A program made the position numbers and the translations under genes. Shown here in pieces: positions 53,406-63,325 of a DNA stretch of 64,000 nucleotides; positions within the stretch are counted from its first letter, which is position 1; each line of letters starts with the position of its first letter. The stretch is from Lentibacillus saliphilus (GTDB lineage: Bacteria > Bacillota > Bacilli > Bacillales > Amphibacillaceae): the NCBI RefSeq assembly GCF_019093865.1, contig NZ_JABJXD010000009.1, positions 1-64,000 of the forward strand. Direction: 5' to 3'. Below the pieces are notes generated by a model. It ran no database searches. It was given only the letters and a program-made list of their open reading frames with translations, and was not told the DNA's origin.

Positions 53406-54347
53406 ATGGACAAGGTACGTACAGAAGATCTGCTGAAAAACTTCACGCTTGAACTGATCGCCGGAAAAGATGGCATACATAGAGAAATCATTACGAGTGA
53501 TATTCATCGTCCAGGAATTGAAATGACTGGGTATTTCAAGTTTTATCCAGCAGAACGTGTTCAATTAATTGGAAAAACAGAAATGGCATATTTTCTTGAT
53601 TTAACTGAAGAAGAAAAATATGACCGTGCCAATCGCCTTTGTACTGATATTACACCGGGAATTGTGATTTCAAGAGGCATGGACATCCCTGATATTTTAA
53701 AAGAAGCTGCTGATGATGCAGGTGTCCCAATTTTACAATCGCCTCGAAAGACAACTCGAGTCATTAGTCGCCTAACCAATTATTTGGAAGCCAAATTTGC
53801 TCCATCGACGGCTTTACACGGTGTTTTAGTTGATATTTACGGTGTTGGCGTTTTAATTACTGGTCAAAGTGGCGTTGGTAAAAGTGAAACCGCGCTTGAA
53901 CTGGTGAAACGTGGACATAGACTCGTTGCCGATGACAGTGTTGAGATTCGACAAGAAGAATATGATACGCTTGTTGGTAATGCTCCGGAGTTAATTGAGC
54001 ATTTACTCGAAATAAGAGGGCTTGGTATTATTAATGTAATGACGTTATTTGGGGCTGGATCGGTCCGTAACTATAAGAAAATTTCCTTAATCATTAACTT
54101 GGAATTATGGGACGAAAAGAAACAGTATGATCGCCTTGGAATTGACGATGATACGATGAAAATAATGGACGTATGCTTGCCGAGAGCAACGATACCTGTT
54201 CGACCTGGACGAAATCTTGCTGTCATTATCGAAGTGGCTGCCATGAATTTCCGTTTGAAACGCATGGGCGTTAACGCTGCAGAAGAATTCTCTGAACGGT
54301 TAACCGCAATGATTGAGCAACAAAAAGAAGATATAGATAAGGAGTGA
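53406..54347 (+). CDS. hprK: HPr kinase/phosphorylase
   Basis: A 313-residue bifunctional enzyme that phosphorylates HPr on Ser46 when glycolytic intermediates are high and dephosphorylates it otherwise, driving CcpA-dependent catabolite control. An N-terminal DRTGG-like domain (1-130) precedes the kinase domain with [20 protein letters not shown] (Walker A near 155) and the signature [20 protein letters not shown]. The ATG at 53406 is chosen over 53403 for better spacing to GGGAGG. It is followed within five bases by lgt. Confidence 0.95.
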   Translation: MDKVRTEDLLKNFTLELIAGKDGIHREIITSDIHRPGIEMTGYFKFYPAERVQLIGKTEMAYFLDLTEEEKYDRANRLCTDITPGIVISRGMDIPDILKEAADDAGVPILQSPRKTTRVISRLTNYLEAKFAPSTALHGVLVDIYGVGVLITGQSGVGKSETALELVKRGHRLVADDSVEIRQEEYDTLVGNAPELIEHLLEIRGLGIINVMTLFGAGSVRNYKKISLIINLELWDEKKQYDRLGIDDDTMKIMDVCLPRATIPVRPGRNLAVIIEVAAMNFRLKRMGVNAAEEFSERLTAMIEQQKEDIDKE

Positions 54348-54351
54348 TGGT

Positions 54352-55182
54352 ATGGCGTGTGATGCTCCGGGAATAGATCGCGTATTTATAGAAATTGGAT
54401 CACTGCCGATTTATTGGTATGGGGTTATTATTGCAACGGGTGCTTTTCTTGGCTTGTTTTTAGCAACGCGGGAGGCAAATCGTCTCGGGCTTGAAAAGGA
54501 TACGATGGTCGATTTAGTCGTATTTGCGATTCCATTTGCAATTTTATTTGCCCGAATGTATTATGTTATTTTTGAATGGGATCAATATGCTGATGGTCCT
54601 TGGTGGAGTGTTTTTGCAATATGGGAAGGTGGCCTCGCCATCCATGGTGCTTTAATAGGATCAGTAATTGTTGCTATTATATTTGTTCGAGTGAAAAAAT
54701 TATCATTCTGGCAAATTGCCGATATTGCTGCGCCAAGCCTTATTTTAGGACAAGCGATTGGGCGCTGGGGTAATTTTATGAATCAGGAAGCCCATGGTGG
54801 TCCTCTGTCGGAAGCGGCATATAACAGCTTTCATCAATATTTACCTGATTTTATAATGAATCAAATGTGTATTGGTGGAACGATGTATCATCCAACGTTT
54901 CTCTATGAATCGGTTTGGAATTTGCTCGTTTTCGCGCTTTTATTATGGCTTCGCCGCAAGAATCCTTTACGAGGTGAAGTGTTCTTAAGCTACTTAATGA
55001 CGTACTCAGTCGGTCGCTACTTCATAGAAGGCATGCGAACAGATAGCTTATACGTCTTTGGAGAAATTCGTCAAGCACAGCTTATCTCTATTGTGATTAT
55101 TGCTGTAGCAATTGCAATTATGATTTATCGTCGTAAAACTGGCATGGCTGACCGCCATTACGATGGCAAACGGAGAAGCTAA
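54352..55182 (+). CDS. lgt: Prolipoprotein diacylglyceryl transferase
   Basis: A 276-residue polytopic enzyme that adds diacylglycerol to the lipobox cysteine of prelipoproteins, such as the TRAP binding protein, CccB and PbpC in this window. The Lgt signature [14 protein letters not shown] near 137-150 and [16 protein letters not shown] near 180 are visible, with seven membrane segments. AAGGAGTGATGGT precedes the ATG. The gene order hprK-lgt-yvoD-ppaX-yvoF is the B. subtilis order. Confidence 0.96.
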   Translation: MACDAPGIDRVFIEIGSLPIYWYGVIIATGAFLGLFLATREANRLGLEKDTMVDLVVFAIPFAILFARMYYVIFEWDQYADGPWWSVFAIWEGGLAIHGALIGSVIVAIIFVRVKKLSFWQIADIAAPSLILGQAIGRWGNFMNQEAHGGPLSEAAYNSFHQYLPDFIMNQMCIGGTMYHPTFLYESVWNLLVFALLLWLRRKNPLRGEVFLSYLMTYSVGRYFIEGMRTDSLYVFGEIRQAQLISIVIIAVAIAIMIYRRKTGMADRHYDGKRRS

Positions 55183-55209
55183 TGTAGGGGTGGAAAAGAG
55201 GGAGATTGA

Positions 55210-56178
55210 TTGAAAGGGACGATGTTAAGAGGACTACGTCAAGGCCTTCATGTAACTTGGGCGCTCGGCAAAGTCATATTTCCGATTACGTTACTTGTAA
55301 CAATCTTACAATATACACCGATATTGCCGTGGTTAATGACAAAGCTTGAGCCCGTTATGGGGCTCCTTGGCTTATCGGGGGAAGCAGCTGTTCCACTCGT
55401 GCTCGGAAATGCACTCAACTTATATGCTGGAATTGCAGCGATCGTGTCATTTGATTTCACAGTCAAAGAAGTATTCATCATGGCATTAATGCTGTCGTTC
55501 TCCCATAATTTGTTTATCGAGTCAACCGTAGCTTCAAAAGTTGGTGTCAGCTGGTGGCTCATTTCTGGTATTCGACTAGGTCTTGCACTTATGTCAGCTG
55601 TTGTCATCAATATCGTTTGGCAAGGTGGATCTGAATCAGCTCAATACGGTATGATTTCATCGGCAAATGTCATGTTAGATGGATGGACAGATATTATTTT
55701 ACACGGGCTGCAAACCGCAGTTATCGCCGTTTTACAGCTTGCCTTGATCGTAATACCACTTATGATCGTCATGCAATTTTTACGTGAAAAAGGGTGGTTG
55801 CACCAATGGTCAAACCATTTATCACCATTTACACGCATGCTCGGCATGGATAAAAACGCGTCAATGACACTTGTTGCCGGCTTAACAATTGGTCTTGCAT
55901 ATGGTGCAGGTTTAATGATTCAGGCGGTAAAAGAAGATGGCGTATCAAGGCGGGATATGTATTTAGCTTTAATATTTCTCGTGTCATGTCACGCGGTTGT
56001 CGAGGATACACTCATTTTTATCCCGCTCGGTATCCCTGTCTGGCCGTTATTGCTTATTAGATTAATAACAGCGATTATACTCACAATGCTTGTGGCAGTC
56101 TTCTGGCAGCGTAAGCCGAAACATCAATATAGAGATAGAAAGGAACAGGAGCATGTCCATACGTACAATTCTTTTTGA
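55210..56178 (+). CDS. yvoD: Nucleoside-recognition (Gate) domain membrane protein YvoD
   Basis: A 322-residue membrane protein with about eight hydrophobic segments and two Gate-type repeats, each with a conserved helix pair (SGEAAVPLVLGNALNLYAGI and SMTLVAGLTIGLAYGAGLM). The family is related to spore maturation proteins SpmA/SpmB; the transported substrate is not known. It starts with TTG at 55210 behind AGAGGGAG. Its last 26 bases overlap ppaX. Confidence 0.82.
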   Translation: MKGTMLRGLRQGLHVTWALGKVIFPITLLVTILQYTPILPWLMTKLEPVMGLLGLSGEAAVPLVLGNALNLYAGIAAIVSFDFTVKEVFIMALMLSFSHNLFIESTVASKVGVSWWLISGIRLGLALMSAVVINIVWQGGSESAQYGMISSANVMLDGWTDIILHGLQTAVIAVLQLALIVIPLMIVMQFLREKGWLHQWSNHLSPFTRMLGMDKNASMTLVAGLTIGLAYGAGLMIQAVKEDGVSRRDMYLALIFLVSCHAVVEDTLIFIPLGIPVWPLLLIRLITAIILTMLVAVFWQRKPKHQYRDRKEQEHVHTYNSF

Positions 56179-56794
56179 TTTAGATGGAACATTAATAGAT
56201 ACAAATGAGTTAATTATTCAATCTTTTCTTCATACATTTAACCACTACGGTTATTCGTTTACGAAAGAGGATATTCTATCATTTAACGGACCACCCCTTG
56301 AGGAAACATTTGAAAAGATAGCGCCTGGTCGTTCGGCAGATTTGATCGCAACGTATAGAGCGCATAATTTTGCTCATCATGAACAGTATGTGAAGCCATT
56401 TCCTCATGTTGTTGACGTCCTCCATACACTTAAGGAAGCAGGATTTGCTTTAGGGATTGTCACAACAAAGATGCGACAAGGGGTTGACCTTGGACTTGAG
56501 GTCACTGGGCTGAAGGACATGTTTAACACGATTGTAACGCTTGATGACGTTACACAGCCAAAGCCACATCCTGAGCCTGTCTTAAAAGCGATGACAGAAC
56601 TAGGAGGCGATCCGGCTACAACGATCATGATTGGGGATAACTATCATGACATCGAAGCTGGTCACCGCGCACATGTTTTAACAGCAGGCGTTGCATGGAC
56701 TGGAAAAGGTGAGGCAACACTTCATTCTTATGAGCCAACATATATGCTACAAAGTATGACAGACTTACTTTCAATTGTCGGCATAAATAAGTGA
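56153..56794 (+). CDS. ppaX: Pyrophosphatase PpaX (HAD family)
   Basis: A 213-residue HAD phosphatase that hydrolyses the pyrophosphate released by HprK when it dephosphorylates HPr-P. Motif I is ILFDLDGTLIDTNELI, motif II TTKM, motif III QPKPHPEPVLKAM, motif IV MIGDNYHDIEAG. The ATG at 56153 behind GAAAGGAACAGGAGC lies inside the end of yvoD; the frame open from 56090 has no ribosome site. Clustering with hprK supports the specific call over a generic HAD enzyme. Confidence 0.92.
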   Translation: MSIRTILFDLDGTLIDTNELIIQSFLHTFNHYGYSFTKEDILSFNGPPLEETFEKIAPGRSADLIATYRAHNFAHHEQYVKPFPHVVDVLHTLKEAGFALGIVTTKMRQGVDLGLEVTGLKDMFNTIVTLDDVTQPKPHPEPVLKAMTELGGDPATTIMIGDNYHDIEAGHRAHVLTAGVAWTGKGEATLHSYEPTYMLQSMTDLLSIVGINK

Positions 56795-56835
56795 TGTGGA
56801 CAAGTGAATTAAATAGATCGATTTGAGGTGACAGC

Positions 56836-57351
56836 ATGCGCAGAACAGAACGGTTTAGCGTCGAAACAGCTAATTCTTTATGGCGGATATATAAAACAGT
56901 GTCCTTCTGGAAGGTTATGAAAAATTTCATCATTATTCAGCTGGCACGCTATACGCCTTTTGTATCATTAAAGAACAAAATGTACCGCTTGTTTCTGCGT
57001 ATGAAGGTCGGCAAGGAAACGGCGTTTGCATTAATGGTCATGCCAGATATTATGTTTCCAGAGAAAATTACAGTAGGCCACAACAGCATTATTGGCTATA
57101 ACACGACGATTTTGGCACACGAATATTTAATTAAAGAATATCGAATCGGTGAGGTTGTTATTGGTGACAATGTTATGATTGGGGCGAATACAACGATTTT
57201 ACCAGGTGTCATGATCGGTGATGGCGCAGTTGTTTCAGCTGGTACACTCGTTCACAAAGATGTTCCAGCGGGAGCATTTGTAGGTGGAAATCCTATGCAG
57301 GTCATCTATTCAAAAGAAGAGATGGCACTAAAGAATAGTCAAGAACAATAA
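56836..57351 (+). CDS. yvoF: Left-handed beta-helix acyltransferase YvoF
   Basis: A 171-residue hexapeptide-repeat protein. The repeat region (about 70-160) reads IMFPEKITVGHNSIIGYNTT, then VVIGDNVMIGANTTILPGVM and VVSAGTLVHKDVPAGAFVGG, the usual acetyltransferase ending. The first 55 residues are helical and basic. The acceptor is unknown; B. subtilis YvoF has the same context. TTGAGGTGACAGC precedes the ATG. Confidence 0.85.
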   Translation: MRRTERFSVETANSLWRIYKTVSFWKVMKNFIIIQLARYTPFVSLKNKMYRLFLRMKVGKETAFALMVMPDIMFPEKITVGHNSIIGYNTTILAHEYLIKEYRIGEVVIGDNVMIGANTTILPGVMIGDGAVVSAGTLVHKDVPAGAFVGGNPMQVIYSKEEMALKNSQEQ

Positions 57352-57497
57352 GATGATATTTTTGCCAAGCGGAATATAGTAAAGGCATGTTGGCAAGTTC
57401 TCATACATATTGTATTAATATGATCATCATTGTTTAATACAATTGTGTGTTGTGATAAACTTAAATGAGTTAATATGAAGAGGATATCGTTTAGATG

Positions 57498-57545
57498 AAA
57501 CCACAAACGACTAATACAGACGCGTATTGGGTTTGTGGTTTTTTA
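57498..57545 (+). terminator. Leader terminator of glpD (probable GlpP antitermination target)
   Basis: AAACCACAAAC (57498-57508) and GTTTGTGGTTT (57531-57541) are perfect 11-base arms; inside, AATAC and GTATT pair again. TTTTTT runs through 57544. It lies 50 bases before the glpD start. In B. subtilis glpD is preceded by just such a terminator, overridden by the antiterminator GlpP with glycerol-3-phosphate. Assignment to GlpP here is inference; glpP is not in the window. Confidence 0.75.
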
Positions 57546-57592
57546 CGACGGATACGTCATATATGGAGTGTTTTTACAAGGGAGTGGTGGTG

Positions 57593-59257
57593 TTGGCAGT
57601 ATTTTCGAGTAGTATGCGTGAAGAGATCTTTGAACAATTAAGTGACACACGATTAGATGTGCTTGTTATTGGAGGTGGAATAACAGGTGCAGGCATTGCC
57701 CTTGATGCAATAACACGGGGATTACAGACCGGGCTTGTTGAAATGCAAGATTTCGCTGCAGGTACATCCTCAAGATCTACGAAGCTCGTTCATGGTGGAT
57801 TGCGTTACTTAAAGCAGCTGGAGGTCAAAATGGTGGCAGAGGTCGGTAAAGAGCGGGCCATCGTATATGAAAATGGACCACATGTAACGACGCCAGAGTG
57901 GATGATGCTGCCTTTTTATAAAGGTGGAACGTTTAGTCCGGTGTCAGCAAATGCTGGATTACGTTTATATGATGTACTTGCTGGCGTGAAGAGAACTGAA
58001 AGACGTAAAATGTTAAGTGCAAAGCAAGCACTTCAAAAGGAGCCGCTGATTAAACGTTCAGATCTTAAAGGAGCAGGCTATTACGTAGAGTATAAAACGG
58101 ATGATGCGAGATTGACGATTGAAGTTATAAAAAAAGCTGTACAAATGGGTGCCAAAGCGATTAACTACGCAAAAGTCATTGAATGTGTTTACAATGAAAA
58201 TGACAAAATAATTGGTGCGATTGTTGAAGATCAGATGACGGGTGCAACCTATACCGTTTACGCCAAAAAAGTGATTAATGCAACAGGACCTTGGGTAGAT
58301 GAACTCCGTGATCTCGACGGTTCCCGAAATGAAAAATCGTTAATGTTAACGAAAGGTGTGCATCTTGTTTTCTCCCGTGATCATTTCCCTTTGAAGCAGG
58401 CGGTTTATTTTGATGCACCAGATGGACGAATGATTTTTGCCATTCCTCGAGATCAAAGTACGTATGTGGGAACAACGGATACTCTTTATAAAGGTGATAA
58501 ATCTCATCCAACGGTTACAGTCGAAGATCGCAATTATCTTCTTGATGCGGTTAATCACATGTTTCCTTCCTTAAAATTGACAGAAGCACATGTGGCATCG
58601 AGCTGGAGTGGGCTACGTCCATTAATTGCAGAAATAGGTAAAAAACCTGGTGATATCTCGCGTAAGGATGAGGTGTTCATTTCTGATACAGGATTGATCT
58701 CTATTGCAGGTGGAAAGCTGACCGGTTATCGAAAAATGGCTGAAGATGTTGTTGATCAAGTTGTTGATCAATTGAAGAAGGAAGATAATATTCTTTATTC
58801 TGAGTCACAAACCATTCACTTGCCTATTTCAGGCGGTGATGTGGGTGGTTCGCAAAAATTTGAAGCCTTTATGAAACAGAAGGTAGCTGTTGGTTCGGAC
58901 TTAGGCATTGATCACCCAGATGCGACGCGGCTCGTGCAAATGTATGGATCAAATGTTGATGTCGTTTATGATATTTATCAATCGAAGAAGAATGATGCTG
59001 CAATCGCAGATCTTCCTCCACTTGTATTTGCTCAACTCGTTTACGCAATAGAATTTGAAATGGCTTATAAACCTGCTGACTTTTTTGTGAGACGAACTGG
59101 TGCATTATATTTTAATATTGATTGGGTAAGGCAGTATAAAGGTGCGATTGTGACGTTTATGGCGCAAACGCTAAACTGGTCAACTGGACAGAAATCGGCG
59201 TTTAAAAATGAATTGGATCAGTTAATTGATGAAGCTGTTCATCCTGTTGAAGTATGA
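57593..59257 (+). CDS. glpD: Aerobic glycerol-3-phosphate dehydrogenase
   Basis: A 554-residue FAD enzyme at the membrane that oxidises glycerol-3-phosphate to dihydroxyacetone phosphate and passes electrons to quinone. FAD motif: VLVIGGGITGAGIALDA; others: FAAGTSSRSTKLVHGGLRYL, NATGPWVDELR, YVGTTDT, GLRPLI and IAGGKLTGYRKMAEDVVDQV. The TTG at 57593 is used because AAGGGAG lies eight bases upstream; ATG 57614 would also match the family start. No glpF, glpK or glpP is adjacent. Confidence 0.94.
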   Translation: MAVFSSSMREEIFEQLSDTRLDVLVIGGGITGAGIALDAITRGLQTGLVEMQDFAAGTSSRSTKLVHGGLRYLKQLEVKMVAEVGKERAIVYENGPHVTTPEWMMLPFYKGGTFSPVSANAGLRLYDVLAGVKRTERRKMLSAKQALQKEPLIKRSDLKGAGYYVEYKTDDARLTIEVIKKAVQMGAKAINYAKVIECVYNENDKIIGAIVEDQMTGATYTVYAKKVINATGPWVDELRDLDGSRNEKSLMLTKGVHLVFSRDHFPLKQAVYFDAPDGRMIFAIPRDQSTYVGTTDTLYKGDKSHPTVTVEDRNYLLDAVNHMFPSLKLTEAHVASSWSGLRPLIAEIGKKPGDISRKDEVFISDTGLISIAGGKLTGYRKMAEDVVDQVVDQLKKEDNILYSESQTIHLPISGGDVGGSQKFEAFMKQKVAVGSDLGIDHPDATRLVQMYGSNVDVVYDIYQSKKNDAAIADLPPLVFAQLVYAIEFEMAYKPADFFVRRTGALYFNIDWVRQYKGAIVTFMAQTLNWSTGQKSAFKNELDQLIDEAVHPVEV

Positions 59258-59302
59258 TTGATCTTCAATGCACAAAAGCATAGACCACTCTTTACTTTGT
59301 AG

Positions 59303-59337
59303 AGAAGCTCTTTTACGCCTAGGAGCTTCTTTTTTTG
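59303..59337 (+). terminator. Terminator after glpD
   Basis: AGAAGCTC (59303-59310) and GAGCTTCT (59323-59330) pair perfectly, followed by TTTTTTG. Confidence 0.75.
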
Positions 59338-59538
59338 TACGATAAATAGGATCAATTGCATCAATAGCATCCGTTAACATTTATCCGTGCCCTTCGCTGT
59401 TCTTCTTATACGAACGCTTACACTTTTCCATTTCCAGTCAAAACCTCTTATGCCACATTAAGCATAGGAACCATCTATGTCTTTTTAACATTGAATATGT
59501 TATAATTGATCGGAAATTGACCTTTTAGGGGGAGCCCC

Positions 59539-60531
59539 ATGCAAGTAACGAAACAAACGACATCTGCTCATAATAATAAATTAGTGCCATTTATTCCCGA
59601 GGGGGATTTTTATTTTGCAAAAGGGGTAGAAGCCTTTCGCAAAAGAAAGTTTGATATTGCACTTAAATGGTTGAACAAGGCGATTTTTATGAAGCCACAT
59701 GATCCATTATACAGATGTCAACAATCTATTATTTATACAGAAATCGGCTCGTACGAAAAGGCTAACGAATTGCTCGTTGCCGTACTTAATGACTATAAAG
59801 AGAAATATACTGATTGTTATTATTTAATTGCCAACAACTACGCACATCTTGGATTGTTGAATGACGCACGTAAATATGCAGAAACCTATCTTGAACTTGA
59901 GCCCGATGGAGACTTTGCAGTAGAGACGAAAAACCTCTTAGACATGCTTGATATTGACGAGGCTGATGATGACGATTGGGATTTTGAAGAAGACGAGCTG
60001 CTCATGCTCCAGGAGACCATTTTTTACCATATGGAGCATTACGAATGGGATGAGGCGCTACCATTGTTAAATGAAATGATGGCACTTTATCCTGAATATC
60101 CATTAGCGAAGCACGACTATGCATGTGCCCTGTTTTACGCGGTTTCTGAGGAACAAGCCATTCAAATGGAGTTAGAATTGCTGGCGGAAGAACCGGGTAA
60201 TTTAAATAGTTTGATGAACTTGGCTGTTTTTTATAAACAACGTCATGACAAAGCTTATAAAGATTTTAGCGAGACGCTACTGAATGTATATCCAGTCCAT
60301 GAACAGCAAAAACTAAGACTAGCTGTTAGTCTAGCAAGATTAGGCTATTATGAATCGGCGTACACGAGGTTTACCGGGCTTATAAAATCATTTGTCAATA
60401 GTCCATCATATTATAGATGGTATAGCAAGGCAGCTGCTGTTCTTGGTGAAACAGACGAAGCTCATAAGCTTTGGAAAGAAGGCTGTAAGCTGTATCCCCA
60501 GTTGTGTTCAGAAAGCGTTCCTAGCCGTTAG
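59539..60531 (+). CDS. yvcD: Tetratricopeptide-repeat protein YvcD
   Basis: A 330-residue cytoplasmic protein built of TPR-like helical pairs (GVEAFRKRKFDIALKWLNKA at 29-48, QSIIYTEIGSYEKANELLVA, IANNYAHLGLLNDARKYAET, and repeats after 245). A strongly acidic stretch, DIDEADDDDWDFEEDELLM, interrupts them near 138-156. TPR arrays bind partner proteins; the partner is unknown. Position before trxB matches B. subtilis yvcD. GGGGGAGCC precedes the ATG. Confidence 0.83.
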   Translation: MQVTKQTTSAHNNKLVPFIPEGDFYFAKGVEAFRKRKFDIALKWLNKAIFMKPHDPLYRCQQSIIYTEIGSYEKANELLVAVLNDYKEKYTDCYYLIANNYAHLGLLNDARKYAETYLELEPDGDFAVETKNLLDMLDIDEADDDDWDFEEDELLMLQETIFYHMEHYEWDEALPLLNEMMALYPEYPLAKHDYACALFYAVSEEQAIQMELELLAEEPGNLNSLMNLAVFYKQRHDKAYKDFSETLLNVYPVHEQQKLRLAVSLARLGYYESAYTRFTGLIKSFVNSPSYYRWYSKAAAVLGETDEAHKLWKEGCKLYPQLCSESVPSR

Positions 60532-60630
60532 TATTTGAGCAGATAAGTGGACGTTGTGATGTGATCGCTGTAAGATGATTATAGCTTGATTATATAGCAC
60601 GATAAAAAAGAGAAAGAGGGGCGATTTTAA

Positions 60631-61584
<954 letters not shown>

Positions 61585-61954
61585 TTCGATGATCTAACAG
61601 TTGTTTTTAAAAGTAATTGCATCTTAACGCGGCTGTAACACGCACGAAATATATATGGGGTACAATATAATTAATTAATTGACCCCCTTTTAATTAATAT
61701 ACGTTTTGGGCGCAGGTGCATAGCATCTGCGCCTTTTTTTGGTGTGTTAGCAAAAGACTATGCGCGAGTTGGGACATTAATCACTAGAGTATATAGAGAT
61801 TTAGCTTTATTCATTGTATAATAAGTATGGGGTAAGATGTCCTATTATACTTTTCACCATCAGAAACGATAACAGTATCCCCCATTTCACATTAATGGTA
61901 GCTTAAGATAAAATTAGCTTCGCTTAAGAGGTCCGAAAAGCTTTAAAAAGGGTG
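61585..61954 (+). other. Intergenic region between trxB and yvcI
   Basis: Contains the trxB terminator (listed). It also has an all-AT inverted repeat ATTAATTAA (61670-61678) with TTAATTAAT (61690-61698) enclosing GACCCCC, and GTATAATA (61816-61823) with TATTATAC (61843-61850) around a 19-base spacer that includes GGGGTAAGATG. The second repeat overlaps -10-like sequences upstream of yvcI and could be an operator. No gene is apparent. Confidence 0.45.
61709..61740 (+). terminator. Terminator after trxB
   Basis: GGCGCAGGTGC (61709-61719) pairs with GCATCTGCGCC (61723-61733) with one wobble pair around a three-base loop, followed by TTTTTTT. Confidence 0.9.
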
Positions 61955-62425
61955 ATGACGGTGCAACGCGTAACGAACTGTATCCTGTTAAAGGATGATC
62001 ATATTTTATTGCTTAAAAAGCCTAGACGTGGTTGGTATGCTATTCCTGGCGGCAAGATGGAACAAGGGGAATCAATTAAAGAATCTGTTATTAGGGAATT
62101 TAGAGAGGAAACGGATCTTCAATTAATTCAGCCTGAACTTATTGGTACGTTTACATTCAACATCTTGGACGGTGCCAACGTATTGCAAGAATGGATGATG
62201 TTTACCTTCGTATGCGACCAATATAGTGGTCGCTTAATTGAACATTGCAGAGAGGGAGAGCTGGAATGGGTCCCCACAAAGCATGTGATGAATCTGCCAA
62301 TGGCTGAAGGTGATCGAGCTATATTTAAACATATCCTAACCTCAAGAAAGATGCTGTACGGTTCTTTTTTCTACACAGAACAATATAAATTAATTGATAT
62401 GCGTATAGATCCAACCGGATATTAA
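61955..62425 (+). CDS. yvcI: NUDIX hydrolase YvcI
   Basis: A 156-residue nucleotide-diphosphate hydrolase. The Nudix box is intact: GGKMEQGESIKESVIREFRE followed by ETD (near 31-54), with an 8-oxo-dGTP-hydrolase-like layout (RVTNCILLKDDHILLLKKPR at the start). The true substrate is not known. The ATG at 61955 agrees with B. subtilis YvcI; a GTG at 61961 with better spacing to AAGGGTGA is possible. It begins the yvcI-rapZ-yvcK operon, 13 bases before rapZ. Confidence 0.88.
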   Translation: MTVQRVTNCILLKDDHILLLKKPRRGWYAIPGGKMEQGESIKESVIREFREETDLQLIQPELIGTFTFNILDGANVLQEWMMFTFVCDQYSGRLIEHCREGELEWVPTKHVMNLPMAEGDRAIFKHILTSRKMLYGSFFYTEQYKLIDMRIDPTGY

Positions 62426-62438
62426 GGAGCGATTATAA

Positions 62439-63323
62439 GTGACACAAACAGAAAGAGAAACGAAATTAGTGATCATCACTGGAATGTCAGGTGCCGGCAA
62501 AACGGTCGCGGTTCAAAGCCTAGAAGATTTGGGCTTTTATTGTGTCGATAACTTACCACCAGCTTTATTACCAAAATTTCTCGATTTAATGCGTGATGCG
62601 ACGAATAACATACAAAAAGTAGCTCTCGTCATGGATTTACGAGGAAGAGAGTTTTTTGATTCATTATTTGATTCTCTTGACGTTCTAAGTCATGAAAGCT
62701 GGATCGATGAGCAAATCCTTTTCCTTGATGCGAAGGACGAAGCACTCGTTAGCCGTTATAAAGAAACACGTCGGTCACATCCATTGGCAAAAGGTGGACT
62801 TCCCCTCCAAGGGATCAAACTCGAAAGGCAAATGCTTGATGAATTAAAAGGCAGAGCTCAACGTATTATTGACACGACGTCTCTGAAGCCTAAAGAATTA
62901 CGTGAAGAAATTCTTAAGGCATATAAAGAAAAAGAACAAAACATCTTTTCAGTTCATATGTTGTCCTTTGGCTTTAAGTACGGTATTCCAATTGACGCTG
63001 ATCTTGTGTTTGACGTTCGCTTTTTGCCTAATCCGCACTATGTTAGCCATTTACAGCCTTTAACAGGATTAAATACAGACGTCGCTTCTTATGTATTCAA
63101 ATGGTCTGACACACAGAAGTTTAATGAAAAGGTCATTGATTTATTGCAGTTTATGCTGCCGCAATATAAGCGAGAAGGAAAATCCCAACTCGTTGTTGCC
63201 ATCGGTTGCACAGGAGGTCAACATCGCTCTGTCGCATTGGCGGAGTATTTTGCAAAACAGTTATCAACTGCTTATATTACACATATTACCCACCGAGACA
63301 TTGATAAAAGAAAGGGGCATTAA
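62439..63323 (+). CDS. rapZ: RapZ/YvcJ-family RNase adapter / nucleotide-binding protein
   Basis: A 294-residue P-loop protein. The N-terminal kinase-like domain has [20 protein letters not shown] and [18 protein letters not shown]; the C-terminal domain has [20 protein letters not shown] and [19 protein letters not shown]. In E. coli RapZ controls glucosamine-6-phosphate synthase through small RNAs. In B. subtilis YvcJ binds GTP/ATP and affects competence, so that role should be assumed here. It starts with GTG at 62439 behind GGAGCG, two bases before yvcK. Confidence 0.95.
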   Translation: MTQTERETKLVIITGMSGAGKTVAVQSLEDLGFYCVDNLPPALLPKFLDLMRDATNNIQKVALVMDLRGREFFDSLFDSLDVLSHESWIDEQILFLDAKDEALVSRYKETRRSHPLAKGGLPLQGIKLERQMLDELKGRAQRIIDTTSLKPKELREEILKAYKEKEQNIFSVHMLSFGFKYGIPIDADLVFDVRFLPNPHYVSHLQPLTGLNTDVASYVFKWSDTQKFNEKVIDLLQFMLPQYKREGKSQLVVAIGCTGGQHRSVALAEYFAKQLSTAYITHITHRDIDKRKGH

Positions 63324-63325
63324 GT

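Noticed and set aside
57359-57396. TTGCCAA ... TTGGCAA inverted repeat after yvoF as a terminator
   Set aside because: Short arms, 21-base-plus loop and no T-run.
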